From contig OX421963.1 in assembly GCA_949128115.1 (NCBI GenBank), positions 39,167,979 to 39,231,978 on the forward strand: DNA of 64,000 nt. The letters run 5' to 3'. A model generated the notes under the pieces. The model saw only the letters and a list, made by a program, of their open reading frames with translations. It ran no database searches and had not been told where the DNA came from. Positions 1 to 11,571 of the stretch are shown here, in pieces. The position numbers were made by a program, and so were the translations under genes. The first letter of the stretch is position 1. The number at the start of each line of letters is the position of its first letter. This DNA is from Anaspis maculata (taxonomy: Eukaryota; Arthropoda; Insecta; Coleoptera; Scraptiidae).

Positions 1-803
1 GATTCCTGAACAAACCAAATCTCCATGACCCACAGGTGGAGTGTGCGTTATTAAAATATCGATGTTTTCTGGGATCAACTTCCATTTATTAAGACACTCT
101 TCCCCTCTTGGCAAGTTGAACGCCCAGTTCCCAAACTCAGGTTGCCTGTAATGAAAAACAAGTTAGTGATTTTTGTGTTCTTCAGCTTTGCATTGCAATT
201 CTCACCAAGGTGTGCCATAGATTTTAATTCCAAACAATTCCACAGCAGAGTCTTCTAAATAAATGCAGTTAGTCAAATACTGCCTAATGTTTTCTGTATT
301 TACAGCGTCTACTTTCTCGTTTGTGTTGCCGTAACTCTCTTCCCAGCTGCTGAAACAGCTGCTGGTGTGTCTCGATGTGGTATTGCAAGTTTGCTTGAAG
401 TAACTGGCAAACTTGTCATCAAAACTCAGTTCATGATTGCCACTGATTACTACTTTGTGCTTATGCGGCAGAGACGCTAAAAAAATTTGTAGGTGAATAA
501 GCTGTGAAATGGCCACGTTCAGGAAAACCTACAAAGCCACTTGTTGAACTGAATGACTTCATCCTTTTGACCGCATTTTGTGAAGTCCCCAGCATGTATG
601 TAGACATCTCCATCTGGGACGTCGAATATTACATTTCGTATAAGGGAATGGGTGTCGCTCATGCACACAAATCTCACTTTGTTGGACTCGACAGGTTTCG
701 AAGGAATTTTAACATTGAGCTTGATTACTTTCTGTGTTTTCGAGATTTCCTTCCACGCTGCCGTCGGGTCATTTGTCAGTGGATGGACTAATACATTTTC
801 CAT
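1..803 (-). CDS. MPPED/UPF0046-type metallophosphoesterase, 5' part (3 exons, runs off left edge)
   Basis: Exons read on the minus strand: 803-533, 476-206 and 145-1. The introns use donor GTAGGT and an acceptor after a T-run, then GTGAGA and ACAG, and the phases close (T|CG, TG|G). The start is the ATG at 803. The protein carries the calcineurin-like phosphoesterase signature in order: CMSDTH (D-x-H), HAGDFTKCG (GD), VVISGNHE (GNH-E), and THTPPVGHGD in the third exon. These are metal ligands in this family. The spacing and the FNKWLSSLPHKHK segment resemble animal MPPED1/MPPED2 proteins, which are cytosolic metal-dependent phosphodiesterases with weak cyclic-nucleotide activity in vitro; the physiological substrate is unclear. 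The last part of the domain lies outside the window. No signal peptide or membrane segment is visible. The family call is firm; whether it is MPPED1, MPPED2 or an insect-specific paralogue cannot be decided. Confidence 0.88.
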
Positions 804-1839
804 TTCTCACATGCTTTTCGTGATCACATTTATTGGACTAGAAAGATTTTCCGAATTCTCGGCAAGACGGCAAGTCGGCACCTCAAAATAGGTTATGTTT
901 TATGTTGTGACATTTGAGCTGACAGGACAGGACAGGACTGACGACAGGGGCCTTATTTCATTTCTGAGGGGGAGCGATCACGGTGCAGCCAATCACAGCA
1001 CTGATTGTCTAGATAGAGCTGTCTGATTAGTCGTTGCTAGGCAACGTCTGCTCCAGAGTAAGTTAGAGTGAGTTAGAGCAGGACCATGGAGGCTTAGATG
1101 GGCTAGTTATAGATGGCCATCTCTTAATTGAAAAATGTAGTCTCTCTAGTGCGAAACATCAATCAGCGCCATCTGTAGTTGTCGCACAAAGTTCTGAGGT
1201 TGGCAGAAATAGAGGTCGCTGCAGAAAATGGTGGCAAGCTGGGGTAGGTAACCAAGGGAACGGGATACCAAAACCAGGGCGCCAAAATTCAAAATTTGAG
1301 TTGTGTAAACCAAAGATAAATTCCATTGGCAAATTTCACGATTTTCTAACAAGATACATAGCATGTAAAATAAAGGTGTTTCTCGCTGTTTTACCATTAA
1401 TATTTTTAACATGCTCTGTATGTTACTGAAACGTTGGAATTTTTGCATAACATAAAAAATAAGTACTCTCCAAGAAATGAAAAAATCAAGTAGATATAAT
1501 AAGTATTTATTGGAAATTCAACATCTACTTTTTTAGGCCACGTTCAGGTCCTTTGGTCAATTTCCAGCTGTTGATCCGAGACATCCATATATCTCTCACA
1601 CGGCCATCACATGGAATAGCGAATCTGCAAATATATCATTTATTATAGGTCATCCATGTATAATTATGATCAATCCAAAATCCATTGTCATCATCTAGTG
1701 AAATTGAACTGAACATTACACATAAAGATGAAAAAAAAACAACTTATCTGGTGAGTTCTTTATCCGTGCACCCTGGGACACAACACGGCCGGGTTCGTCC
1801 CATAGTTTTAGAACCGCCAACAACAATAATCGCCTACAA

Positions 1840-1925
1840 AAAACGTAACAGCAACAATAACAACAAAAAACGTAACAGCAACAACAACAATAAACGTAAC
1901 ATCAACAAAAACAAGAAAAAAAGTG
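1840..1925. repeat. AAC-rich short tandem repeat
   Basis: AACGTAACAGCAACAATAAC recurs with small changes as about two and a half units of roughly 30 bases, followed by an ATCAACAAAAAC variant. It makes an Asn/Lys-rich open frame on the plus strand and a Val/Phe/Leu-rich one on the minus strand, neither with other support. Confidence 0.7.
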
Positions 1926-2372
1926 GTAAACACGTGGGATTGCAGAGCAGAACGTAACCGCGAGGCACATGAAAACATGGAACGCAAGAAAATGAATGGC
2001 AATGCGCGGAAGATGACGATAGACGTTTCTGCCAAAGAATATAAACGTATAGACGAGCAAGAAGCGACACTCTTGACAGTTCTATTGTTCTTCGTGTAAC
2101 ACGTCGCCATTTTGGCAGTGCGCCTAAAAGCGCGGCAATTCAAACTCAACACCCAGCTACCTACAAGTAGCGACAACGGCATGTCGTGGGACTCGCAGGT
2201 CAAATGAGTATTAACCGTGAGCCGATTTGTCGAAAATGGCAATCATTATGCAAAAGAAAACGTTGTGCACTTAGCATTTCTTTTAATATAAAATTATAAA
2301 AATATAATATAGGTATAAATGCACATCAGCGATGGAGCACATATTTTACATTGTAGTGTCTACATAGCTATA

Positions 2373-2756
2373 CAGGGTCTTACATTTTTTTTGTCAATAT
2401 TTTAGGAGATGGTAGAGCATGAAAAAGGTAGAATCTCGAAAAAAATGTATATCGAAAATGCATTATATAACAGAGATAAGGCTTTCAAAGTTGAGTTTTA
2501 AAAATGGTTTTTGCGTTATAATTCCAAATTTAATAACTGGATTTTGACCAAATTTGGTGCATAAAGTAAGTTGACACATACCTACAAGCTGGTCACATTG
2601 ACTTCTGTCAAATGTCTAAAGAAATATTTTTTTCATTTTTCATTAATTTTTCAAAAAACCTAATTTTTTGTTTTTTTTTGGTCGCCAAAAGTACTCATTT
2701 TTTGATGCTGTACCATCTCCTGAAATATTGACAAAAAAAAAGAGTGTAACACCCTG
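2373..2756. mobile_element. Palindromic TIR element, CAGGGT ends, TA target site
   Basis: The left end reads TA-CAGGGTCTTACA then TTTTTTTTGTCAATATTTTAGGAGATGGTA. The right end is its near-complement, TACCATCTCCTGAAATATTG through GTGTAACACCCTG-TA. Length is 384 bp. TA on both sides and CAGGGTG-like termini suggest a Tc1/mariner-type non-autonomous element. The small frames inside are not genes. Confidence 0.75.
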
Positions 2757-3575
2757 TATATACATGTTATTATATTTTTCGAATTTTGAAATACCTTCAT
2801 CTTTATTTCAACTGCTGTCAGTAACATTCTGGATTTATTCAATTGAAAAAAAAAATAAAGCAAGCAAAATAATAATATAGGTAACAGTGTTTATTAATGT
2901 AGAGGTTAAGGTATACATACATATATTTATTACAAATTTAACAGGTGTATGATTTTTCTATCTTTCTTTGGCACACTTTTAAATTGCAAATTCGAGTACT
3001 TTAAAGAATTTTCACCGGGCATTTTCACTTTTAACTTGTTTGAACCACATTTGCACCAAAGTTTGAACGTCAACATTCACACACTACGCAATCGTCAGAG
3101 GTCATATGATCATACGGGAGACGTAACGGGTAAACCTGCGCACTGAAAAACGGCTTCCCCCCACTCCGTCCAGTGTCGCTTCTTGCTCGTCTATACGTTT
3201 ATATTCTTTGGTTTCTGCTTCGACCAGTTGTAGTGCTGCCACCTTACAACTTTCCTTGAACTCACTCATGAGGTACTGTGCGACAACTACAGATGGCGTT
3301 GCTAACAGTCAGTTTTACGCAGTATCACGCCTACCATTGGAGATTCCACCCCACGCATGGAGGTAGCAGGACAAAGAAACAGACCTCATGTGAAGGATCA
3401 CATTTTTTCTAGAAATAGGATCCCAGGAAATAGGACCTCAGGAGTGAGGACAGTCCGCAGCTCCCAGGTCCGCAGGGGTCAGGACTTCACATGACACAGG
3501 ACAGGAAGACAATTTTGAGGTGTAACAAATAAAATCCCTACATTATTTAAAAAAAAAATTCATTGCAAACCAAAT

Positions 3576-4219
3576 TTAAGATTTTATAACTTTTCCTCGG
3601 ATAATCTTGACTTCATCAACTGGTTTATCATTTTTGTCTGTTTCTACAAGCCCTATCCTTTTGACTACGTTCATGCCGGAATGGATTCGCCCGAAAATTG
3701 CGTGCTTCCCGTCCAGCCACTGGGTGGGGGCTAGCGTGATGAAAAACTGAGAGCCATTGCTGTCAGGACCGGAATTTGCCATGGAGAGGATGCCGGCGCC
3801 GCTGTGCTTCAGTTCCGGATGGATTTCATCTTTGAAAGTTTGTCCATAAATTGAAAGGCCACCTTTGCCGGTTCCCGTGGGATCGCCACCTTGAATCATG
3901 AAATCCCGGATTATCCTGTGGAATATGGTGTTGTTGTAATAGCCGCGTCTTGCTAGCTCTGCAAAGTTTCGGCAAGTCTGTGGTGCATGTTTCCAGTACA
4001 GTTCTATTGTCATTTCTCCCATCCTATAAAGAATGAAATAATTAAACGATCGAATTTTAAAATACACTCCGTTTTAAAGAACCGTTTTAGCTGAGAAGGT
4101 CAAAATTTGGGTTCCAAAATACTGTTTTAAAAAACTTACGTTGTTTCAAATGAAACGAACGGGGGCTGCCACATTTTATCGGGTATTCCGCTCTGGTTCA
4201 TTCCTTGTACGGCCAACAT
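3576..4219 (-). CDS. PPIL1: Peptidyl-prolyl cis-trans isomerase-like 1 (spliceosomal cyclophilin)
   Basis: Two exons: 4219-4140 and 4023-3576, with intron donor GTAAGT and acceptor TTTATAG; the junction codon AC|G encodes Thr. The product is about 175 residues, close to the 166 of human PPIL1; the extra residues are an N-terminal MLAVQGM-type extension. A second ATG at 4201 would give a shorter start more like the mammalian one. Visible cyclophilin hallmarks are FHRIIRDFMIQGGDPTGTG (catalytic Arg, FMIQGGD), MANSGPDSNGSQFFIT, and QWLDGKHAIFGR (Trp and His of the active site). WQPP near the N-terminus and ELYWKHAP are typical of PPIL1. The protein catalyses prolyl isomerisation and in other animals binds SKIP/SNW1 in the activated spliceosome. 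It is compact and complete, and head-to-head with the mannosidase gene. Confidence 0.96.
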
Positions 4220-4532
4220 TTTTAGTTTGTTGGAACGCAGTATTTCTTAAAAATTCTGGAACAACTTGAAACAAACGCTTCAACTTGTTGTTGTTGTTGC
4301 AAATTTGAGGTTATGTTAGCTGTCAGTCAAGTTCTTAGTTGGCATACCTGTTCTCTGATTGGCATGCCTGTTGATTGACAACATCAAGGACGTTGACGTT
4401 TCAATTTTTGAGTTCTCTTGACAGGTTGTTGAGGCGGCCACAAGTAGTGTAAAAATGGTGCTACGTCCCTAGAACAGCAAGTTAGGCCCCACATTTAAAA
4501 ATTATGCTGTGCTAGTGCCCTAAACCCCTAAA
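4220..4532. promoter_or_regulatory. Shared divergent promoter region of PPIL1 and MAN1B1
   Basis: Only 313 bases separate the two start codons, which point away from each other, so both promoters and 5' UTRs must overlap here. I see no TATA box in either direction. There is a GTT run (TTGTTGTTGTTG near 4289) and a near-repeat of GGCATACCTGTT / GGCATGCCTGTT around 4341-4373. A TATA-less compact bidirectional promoter fits two housekeeping genes. Confidence 0.55.
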
Positions 4533-7500
4533 ATGGACCATGTCGCTCTCGATGTATCAGGTAGCAGCGATGGTTTGCTGGAAAGGAAGCGCACAAAGAG
4601 CTGCAAAAGGGTAGGTCTTCAAGTCTTTGGGGTATCCTCCCCCTGATTGTATCCTCTTTTCAGTACTGGAACCAACTGTCCAAGTGCCAGCGCAGCTGCA
4701 TATACACGCTGACCATCATCATCTCTTTGACGGTGTTCTATTTAGTATGTTCAGACCCAGAAGACCTGAAACAGAACGGGTCACAGGCCTTGCCATCAGT
4801 CAAAGAGCAGTCAAACCCCGATCCGGTAGAGAATGAAATAGAAAATGACAACCAGGTGCTCGAGGGACCAGAAAAGGCTGAGAGGGTTGTCAATGAAAGG
4901 GTTAATAATCATGTGTTGCAACCTCCAAAAGTTGAACGTAAATTCACTGGACCAACTACTAAGAGACAGGAAGCTGTTGTAGCCGCCTTCAAGCACGCAT
5001 GGAAAGGATACAAGCAATTTGCCTGGGGTCACGACCACTTGAAACCAATATCCGAGGCATACAGTGATTGGTTCGGTTTAGGATTATCTATAGTCGATTC
5101 CATTGATACCATTTACATTATGGGTCTTAAAACAGGTAGATACTCATTGAATTATTCTCAATTATTGGACTTGATTTCATCAAATAGGCAAATGAATAAT
5201 TTCAGAATACAATGAAGCTAGAGAATGGATTGAAAGGCACCTTCACTTTGATGTAAACAAAGATGTGAACTTATTTGAAGTCACCATCAGAATTCTGGGT
5301 GGGCTACTAAGCATCTATCATTTGACACAGGATCGATTGTATTTGAGTAAAGCAGTAATAATTCCATTTGAATGTTTTGTAACACTTGATGCTGAAACCT
5401 CTAAATTTCAGACTGATTTAGCAGATCGTTTGTTGCCTTGCTTCGAAACAGACTCAGGGATTCCCTATTCCGATGTAAATTTATTCACGAGGAAAGCACA
5501 TGCCCCTAAATGGTCGCCAGATAGTAGCACTTCAGAAGTCACTACCATTCAACTGGAGTTTCGTGATTTGAGTCGTGTCACTGGAAATCCTAAATATGAG
5601 GTAATTATTTGTCAGCATGGAATCAGTAAATTATTTGTAGTTTAATATTACCTATGCCTTGTAATTGAAAAGGGTGTATCTGCACTTTTGTACAAAATGG
5701 AATTCAAGGCATATTTTAGGTACTGAGTGCTTGTTGAGATGACATAAAGCCATTTAAACAGATGAGCGTACATTTATGTAAATTGACCACTTACGTAAGG
5801 TTCGAGAAACGTGGATACATTAGTTGATTTTATTGTTTAAGCAGATATATGCTCTTTTCAATTAACACGGCAGTATTATGTACCTATTATAAAGACTATG
5901 AAGTATAATAGTATATTATTCAACAAGCGGGTTATGATTGCTTCTTACTCATGAGGATGCAGTTTGTCGACGCGAGCCTTGGCGAGTGTCGTAAAGCATC
6001 CGAATGTGTAATAGTCATTACCCGCGAGTAGAATACTATGCTTTATTCAGTCTTATTGAAAAATGCAGGCATGTATGCGCGTGATGATGCTTGCATTATT
6101 TGATAGGATTGGATAAATTAAATAAATTTTCAACTTGAATAATTGTTACAGAATGCAGTTGCAAGAGTGTCCCTAAATGTTCACAATTTGGAAAAGAAGG
6201 ATGGTTTAGTTCCTATTTTCATTAATGCCAATACTGGTCAGTTCAGGTCGTACGCCACCATTACTTTGGGGGCGCGAGGTGACAGCTATTATGAGTATTT
6301 ACTAAAACAGTGGCTTCAGACTGGAAAAACAATTGATTAGTAAGTTTTATGTCTTACAGGGTGTCCATCTTGAGGATATTTACCCACAATCAACAAACAA
6401 TTGATAAATTAACTGTCATTTACATGGCTTATAATGGTTCACTTCCCATGCATATGATAGGCAAAGAAAGTAACATTTGCGCACACGTCATTTCTTTGAT
6501 TGTTGTCATTGACACTAATGACACTTGGGTCTGACGCCGCTGTCACGAGAAAAGAAAAATTACTGGGATTTTGGGATTTTGCAGCCCATTGAAAAGAAGA
6601 GGCCTAAGAGCATTGAAGCCTCTTGGAACACCAAAGACACCTTCCGCTGTCTATTAACTATTTTCTCAAGATTCTTTTCGGAAAATCTCAACTCAGCCCA
6701 AAGTTAAATTTTCAAATAGGATTGAAGCCTGGCAAATTTAATGTTGGTGATGCCGTCTCGCAGTTTGGGCGGGGTTGATTAAATTTCGATTTCGAAATCG
6801 GACATCAAAGTTCTCTTTTCCAGTGGCGTCGCGTGGCGAGACTCCCAGCCAACTCGAATCACACTAGGGTTGAACGTACTTACTAATTATTATGAATTGA
6901 CACAATAATTAATAATGTCCAAATGTCAATTTCTCAAAGCCACCAAATATGCGCTAATGTCTACTTAGTAGAAATTTTGGCTAGAGAACTATCATTTCAT
7001 TTTGCCAATCAATATGTATTAGTTTATTGTGGGTAAAATCGTATACATACCTCCACGGTAAATGCGGGTGTATATGGCGGAACGCTATTATTGCTCTTTT
7101 AGCAGTGATAACGGCATTTCCCGTGTCTTTATGTAATTCCCCTATTTTTTGCTATTGAAAAACTTTTCTTGTCAGTCCTTTATGAACTTTTTGGATCTGT
7201 GATCACATTTTCTCTTTGTCAGCAAAGCGTAATTATCCCATAGCGGTCTTATCATTCAAGATAGAGAAAAAAATGTGAGAGAAAAGTTATGGTTTGATGA
7301 AATCTATGATCTAAAATTATTTGCAGCTATACAGGCTGTCCCATTTTGACGGGATAAACGAAGCGTCAGTTTTTTAAATGGAACATCTATATTTTTTTGC
7401 ATTTTTGGGTTTAGCTTTTTCAACTGTCTTATGCTTGTATTCTTGTTTTTCAATTGTTTGGCAGTTCTACAAACTAAAAATTTAAAACTGAAGAAATCGC

Positions 7501-10500
7501 ATTTTCACTGCTTAAAAAAATTGTAGTGGCCTTACTTCTCAAAACTGAGAGATGAAACTTGACATGATGATAGTCAAGTCAGAGACCAATAGTCCAATGT
7601 CAAAAATTTGCGATTTTATTTTTTTTTATAATTTTTCTAAGTGTCAACTCATTTCTTTCAAATGACATACCCCAAATGTTATAACGCTATCCGATAGCTT
7701 TTTTTTATCCTCTTCCATTTTTACTAGGGGTACCCTACCCTTAAACATATTTTTCGAGATAGTCGGAAGTTATCACGAAATTTGCTATTTTTCTCATTTC
7801 TTCCAAAAACTTGAGTTGGCCGTGATGAATGACAGGCAAGTCAAATAGTACGCAGTTGTCAGCTAGTCAGTCTGAATATTGTCGAACAAAGAATAATGGC
7901 TCAAATACAAAAAGAAATCAAAGTTGATTGAATCATATTAATCAATTCCTCTTGCGTAAAGCCATTTTTCTTTGTTGGGCAATTTTCAGACTGACTAACT
8001 GACAGCTGCGTACTTTTTAGCTTGTCTGTCATTCATCACGGCCGACTCAGTTTTTGGATCCGATTATTTCGAAATATACTATGAAGTTAAATGGTAGGGT
8101 ACCCTCAGTAAAAATGAAAGAGCATAAAAAGCTATCGAATGGCGTTATAAAATTGGGGGCATGCCATTTGAAAAAATGAGTTATGATACTTTGAAAATTA
8201 TAAAGTTTGATTTTTTTCGTAACATAAGAGTCGCAACGTTTTGACATCAGGATATTGGTCTTTGATTTGACTATCACCATGTCAAACTTCATCTCTTAGT
8301 TTTGAAAAGCAAGGCCCCTACATTTTTTTAAGCAAACTCTGAAAATGCGATTTTTTAAATTTTTAGTTGGTAGCACCGCCACAGAATTGGAAAACAAAAA
8401 TGCAGGCATAAAACAGTTGAAAAAGCTGAACACGAAAATGCAAAAAAATACAGGTGTTCCATTAAAAGATCGACGTTTTGTTTATCCCGTCAAAATGTGA
8501 CATCCTGTATAGCTAAAAAGGATTTCAGGTCATAGGTCTCATCAAACCATATAACTTTTCTAGTTTTCTCTTACAACTTTTCCTCTATTTTGAACGAGAA
8601 GGCCGCTATGAGATAATTACGCTAGAATGGACCACCTGTACCGGGTGATTCACAACTACATAGTGACTTCCCACTATTCGCGATTTCAAAAATCTAGACG
8701 CCCTCTGGCGGCTGAAATGGCGAACCTAGTTTGTAAGTTTTTACGTCATTTTTGTTCTGTCGCTTCTGTCAGATTGCCATTGAAAATCGCGCGAATCGCC
8801 AAAATACTCGTATAGGTAATCGAGTTATTCAAGAAAATGAACTTCTGTTGAATAGAGATAATTAATTAATCAGCCCAAATACCACAAATACAACCGTTAT
8901 ACAACGCACGATGACAGGTGACAGAAAAACTTACAATCCTCCATCTTGTTTACAGCGCCCCTATCGGTAGTTAAAATCGCGAATAGTCTTATTTTAAGTG
9001 TTCTAAGGCATCTTATTTTCCGCTGAGTTTGCGCCGCCCATTATTTTTATTTTTATTTCTCAGCTTGAAAGAAGACTACATCACCAGCATAGCGGGCGTC
9101 GAAAAACATCTGGTGAAGCGGACAGTACCCAATGGTTTTCTGTTCATCGGAGAACTGCTGGTGGGCGGCAAGGATTTTAAACCAAAAATGGACCACTTGA
9201 CGTGCTACTTGCCCGGTACTCTGGCCTTGGGCGTGCACAATGGACTTCCAGACAGCCACATGAAGTTGGCCGAGGAACTCCTGACCACTTGTTACCAAAC
9301 ATATGCACAACAGCCTACCTTTTTGGCTCCTGAAATCACCTATTTCAACATTCAGGTAAGGATCCCCCAATTTATGTATTCCACAGCTTGTGCGAGTTGT
9401 TGAACTGGCGTTGTTGTTGAAATACAATTGAATTACTCAAATGAGTTCAGCGTTCCCAAAAAAGCTTCAAATTAAGAACGTAGCATTTATTACGTGCCTA
9501 AATAATTTCAGTGAAAATGCAATGGAAAATTTTCAAGTCGTCATAAAGTTACATTAAACATTAAATTATGTAATTATATGATTTATGTACACCACACTGG
9601 ACAAAAATCCGCGTTTACCTCATAATGGCCGCAGTATACTTTGTTATTTAGTAAAATACAGCATTTGATGAAGAAGCAATTTTTCGCAGGATTTCTGTTC
9701 AGGGTTCCCAAGTCTAGCCATCCAGAGCACAAAAAAATAACTTTGAGGGGGCTGCAGGAGCCTTTCCAAGTTTTGGGTGCAAGAACTTCCTACCAAATCA
9801 CCACTGATTTTTGCTGTACCTCTACCTTAAAGTACGCATACAACCCTATTGTGAATATTGAAGGCATTGCTTTTTCCGAGTCATTCTTCACACTTGAAAA
9901 ATTCTTTTCTTCACCTGGTTAAAAAAAAAATCTATTTCTCCATGGGAAAGAATGTTGTATTGACATGTTTTGTATCATTCCCCATCAATTCGCAGTCGTT
10001 TCATCCATATATAAAGTCAAAATTGCGATGGCGGCGTTTTATGAAGAAGAGCTACAAAACAAATGATTTTTTTTCAAGTATGAAGAAGGGCTCAAATATA
10101 AAAAAAAATCGGTCGATATTCATAATAAAGTTCTATGCTGCCTTTAAGACGGACACATCTTGCACCTTCAACTTTGAGGGGCTCCTGCAGCCCCCCTAAG
10201 GGATGATTTTTTTTGATGATCTGGATGAATCGACTCTGAAAATCCTGATGTACCAGTTCACAGAAATCATGCAAAAGGAAATAATTGCTTCTATATCAAA
10301 TGCCGTATTTTCAGTCCTGCTCCTCTCTGATGCTAGAGATGTTATCGTTACCCAGATTGGTTTAAACGCTAAACGGTGCAGTGACTCATCCTTGATGCGA
10401 TGGTACACGAACACGGCCCGACCTCTGCCTGAATTTCGGTCCCCGTGTTATTTATCGTAAACTTATCTGGTGGCAAACCGAGTGTCAGTGCCATTTTCTC

Positions 10501-11571
10501 GGTGTGGCAGTTTTTAAAACTTGTGAAAATACATTTATTGACAAAAGTGTCCAAAGCAGCAATGTAAAACAGTCCGATTTGGTTTCAAGTTGAAAAGGAG
10601 AATAGATGGTGCTATTAAAAGCGGCTCAGACGAGATGATAGTTCCAGGGCTTCGTTCCGTGCGGATGTAACGTTGCTGCCATAATTTCTGTATCATCATG
10701 GACACTCAAAGATTATAAAATACCTTAGACTAAGGCATTGTAGAGTATAAATAGACCATATAAAATAAACGAAACCGCAGGAATTGGGGACCCAGAAGAA
10801 AACGGCTGGAAAGTAAAATGTAGGTACGTCTCTACCATCTCCGCAGTGTCACCAAACTGTAAACTTCTTCAGCAACGTTTTGGGCTTCACTTCTGCAAGG
10901 AACGTACATTTTAATTTCTGGTCGTTCTGTTCCCAGGCCCTGCGGATTGCCACCAGATAAATCTGCAATGAATAATACGGAGACGACAGTTTGGGCAGGG
11001 ATCAGTCCGTGCTCGTGGCCCATTCGTGTGTTTTCGAATCAGGGATGAGTCTGGTCTAACGAACCTACAGTAAGGATTAGCTTCTTGCCGTACGCGGAAA
11101 GCACCTCCAGACCACTAAAACACTTGATCATTTTGAATTGGCTGTAGCTTCATAACGACTTGGACATACCTATGCACATTTGAAGTGTGAATTCAGTAGA
11201 TTTTTTCGCAGGGCGAGAATTCGAACGACATCTACGTGAAGTCCAACGACGCACATAATTTGCTGCGGCCAGAATACCTGGAAAGTCTGTGGTACATGTA
11301 CCAGTTCACAGAAAACAAAACGTACCAGGATTGGGGCTGGAGAATTTTCCAGGGATTCGAGAACTACACACGCGTGAAAAACGGCTACACTTCCATTGGA
11401 AACGTTAAGAATCCGCTGAACGTGCGTCCCAGAGATAACATGGAGTCATTCTTTCTCAGCGAGACTCTCAAGTATTTGTACTTGTTGTTCAGCGACGACC
11501 CAAAGTTAATTGACGTGGACAAGTACGTCATCAATTCTGAAGCACATCCGCTGCCGATTTATTCTGCGTGA
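4533..11571 (+). CDS. MAN1B1: ER mannosyl-oligosaccharide 1,2-alpha-mannosidase (GH47)
   Basis: Six exons: 4533-4610, 4664-5135, 5206-5600, 6152-6339, 9064-9355 and 11212-11571. Phases close to give 595 codons including the stop. It is a type II membrane protein: a short cytosolic tail, then a hydrophobic segment at about residues 38-55 ([18 protein letters not shown]), an acidic stem, then the catalytic domain. GH47 motifs in order: [24 protein letters not shown] (Glu208), [22 protein letters not shown] (Asp359), [15 protein letters not shown] (Cys425), a second Cys454, LRPEYLES (Glu496), and SEAHPLP near the end. Glu208, Asp359 and Glu496 match the acidic catalytic residues of the family; Cys425 and Cys454 match its conserved disulfide. 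The enzyme trims one mannose from Man9GlcNAc2 glycoproteins in the early secretory pathway and times glycoprotein ER-associated degradation. The calcium-ligand Thr of the usual NTEAHPL motif is Ser584 here. Large introns 4 and 5 carry several transposon remnants. Confidence 0.95.
6360..7050. repeat. Diverged inverted-repeat element in MAN1B1 intron 4
   Basis: The left arm begins ACAGGGTGTCCATCTTGAGG then ATATTTACCCACAATCAAC. The right arm near 7005-7050 has the complement, TTTATTGTGGGTAAAATCG. The CAGGGTG-like left end suggests the same broad class as the palindromic elements nearby, but the right terminus is eroded. The middle also contains GAATCACACTAGGGTTGAAC (about 6856), which recurs near 40440. 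Confidence 0.5.
7225..8625. mobile_element. Foldback element (core 7332-8507) inside a larger palindrome
   Basis: The core is flanked by TA and has ends CAGGCTGTCCCATTTTGACG and the complement GTCAAAATGTGACATCCTG. Its arms pair over several hundred bases on each side. The palindrome continues outside these ends: GCGTAATTATCCCATAGCGG at 7227 pairs with the region around CCGCTATGAGATAATTACGC at 8602. The whole is about 1.4 kb in intron 4 of MAN1B1. The minus-strand frame at 8047-8292 lies in one arm and has no gene support. Confidence 0.7.
8673..8988. repeat. Short inverted-repeat element (MITE-like)
   Basis: ACTATTCGCGATTTCAAAAA at the left is matched by the complement in TTAAAATCGCGAATAGTC at the right. 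Inside, AGTTTGTAAGTTTTTACGTC pairs loosely with GACAGAAAAACTTACAATCC. It lies just upstream of MAN1B1 exon 5. Confidence 0.55.
9725..10200. repeat. Inverted-repeat element in MAN1B1 intron 5
   Basis: Left TTTGAGGGGGCTGCAGGAGC (about 9741) is complementary in its core to right GGGGCTCCTGCAGCCCCCCT near 10180-10198. The ~450 bases between show no recognisable coding sequence; open frames at 9858-10199 are AT-rich and unsupported. Confidence 0.55.
10369..11070. repeat. Inverted pair of diverged, coding-like segments
   Basis: A segment at about 10385-10500, read on the minus strand, and one at about 10935-11050, read on the plus strand, are diverged copies of each other (TTGCCACCAGATAA is shared). 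Conceptual translations share GLPPDK, NNT and PCS at the same spacing, with stops soon after. This looks like two broken copies of a transposon-derived frame in opposite orientation, in intron 5 just before the last MAN1B1 exon. I do not recognise the family. Confidence 0.4.

Larger units (their letters stand above)
804..3575. other. Intergenic stretch between the phosphoesterase and PPIL1
   Basis: I see no convincing gene here. Bases 804-950 must contain the promoter and 5' UTR of the minus-strand phosphoesterase and include a short GGACAGGACAGGACTGAC run; a similar GGACAGGAAGAC run occurs near 3500. The segment also holds an AAC-rich tandem repeat (1840-1925) and one palindromic element (2373-2756). 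Open frames at 1685-1957 and 1808-2242 are by-products of the AAC/GTT repeat. Confidence 0.6.

Noticed and set aside
1685..2242. Asn-rich and Leu/Phe-rich open frames on opposite strands
   Set aside because: Both are generated by the AAC tandem repeat; no motif or splice support.
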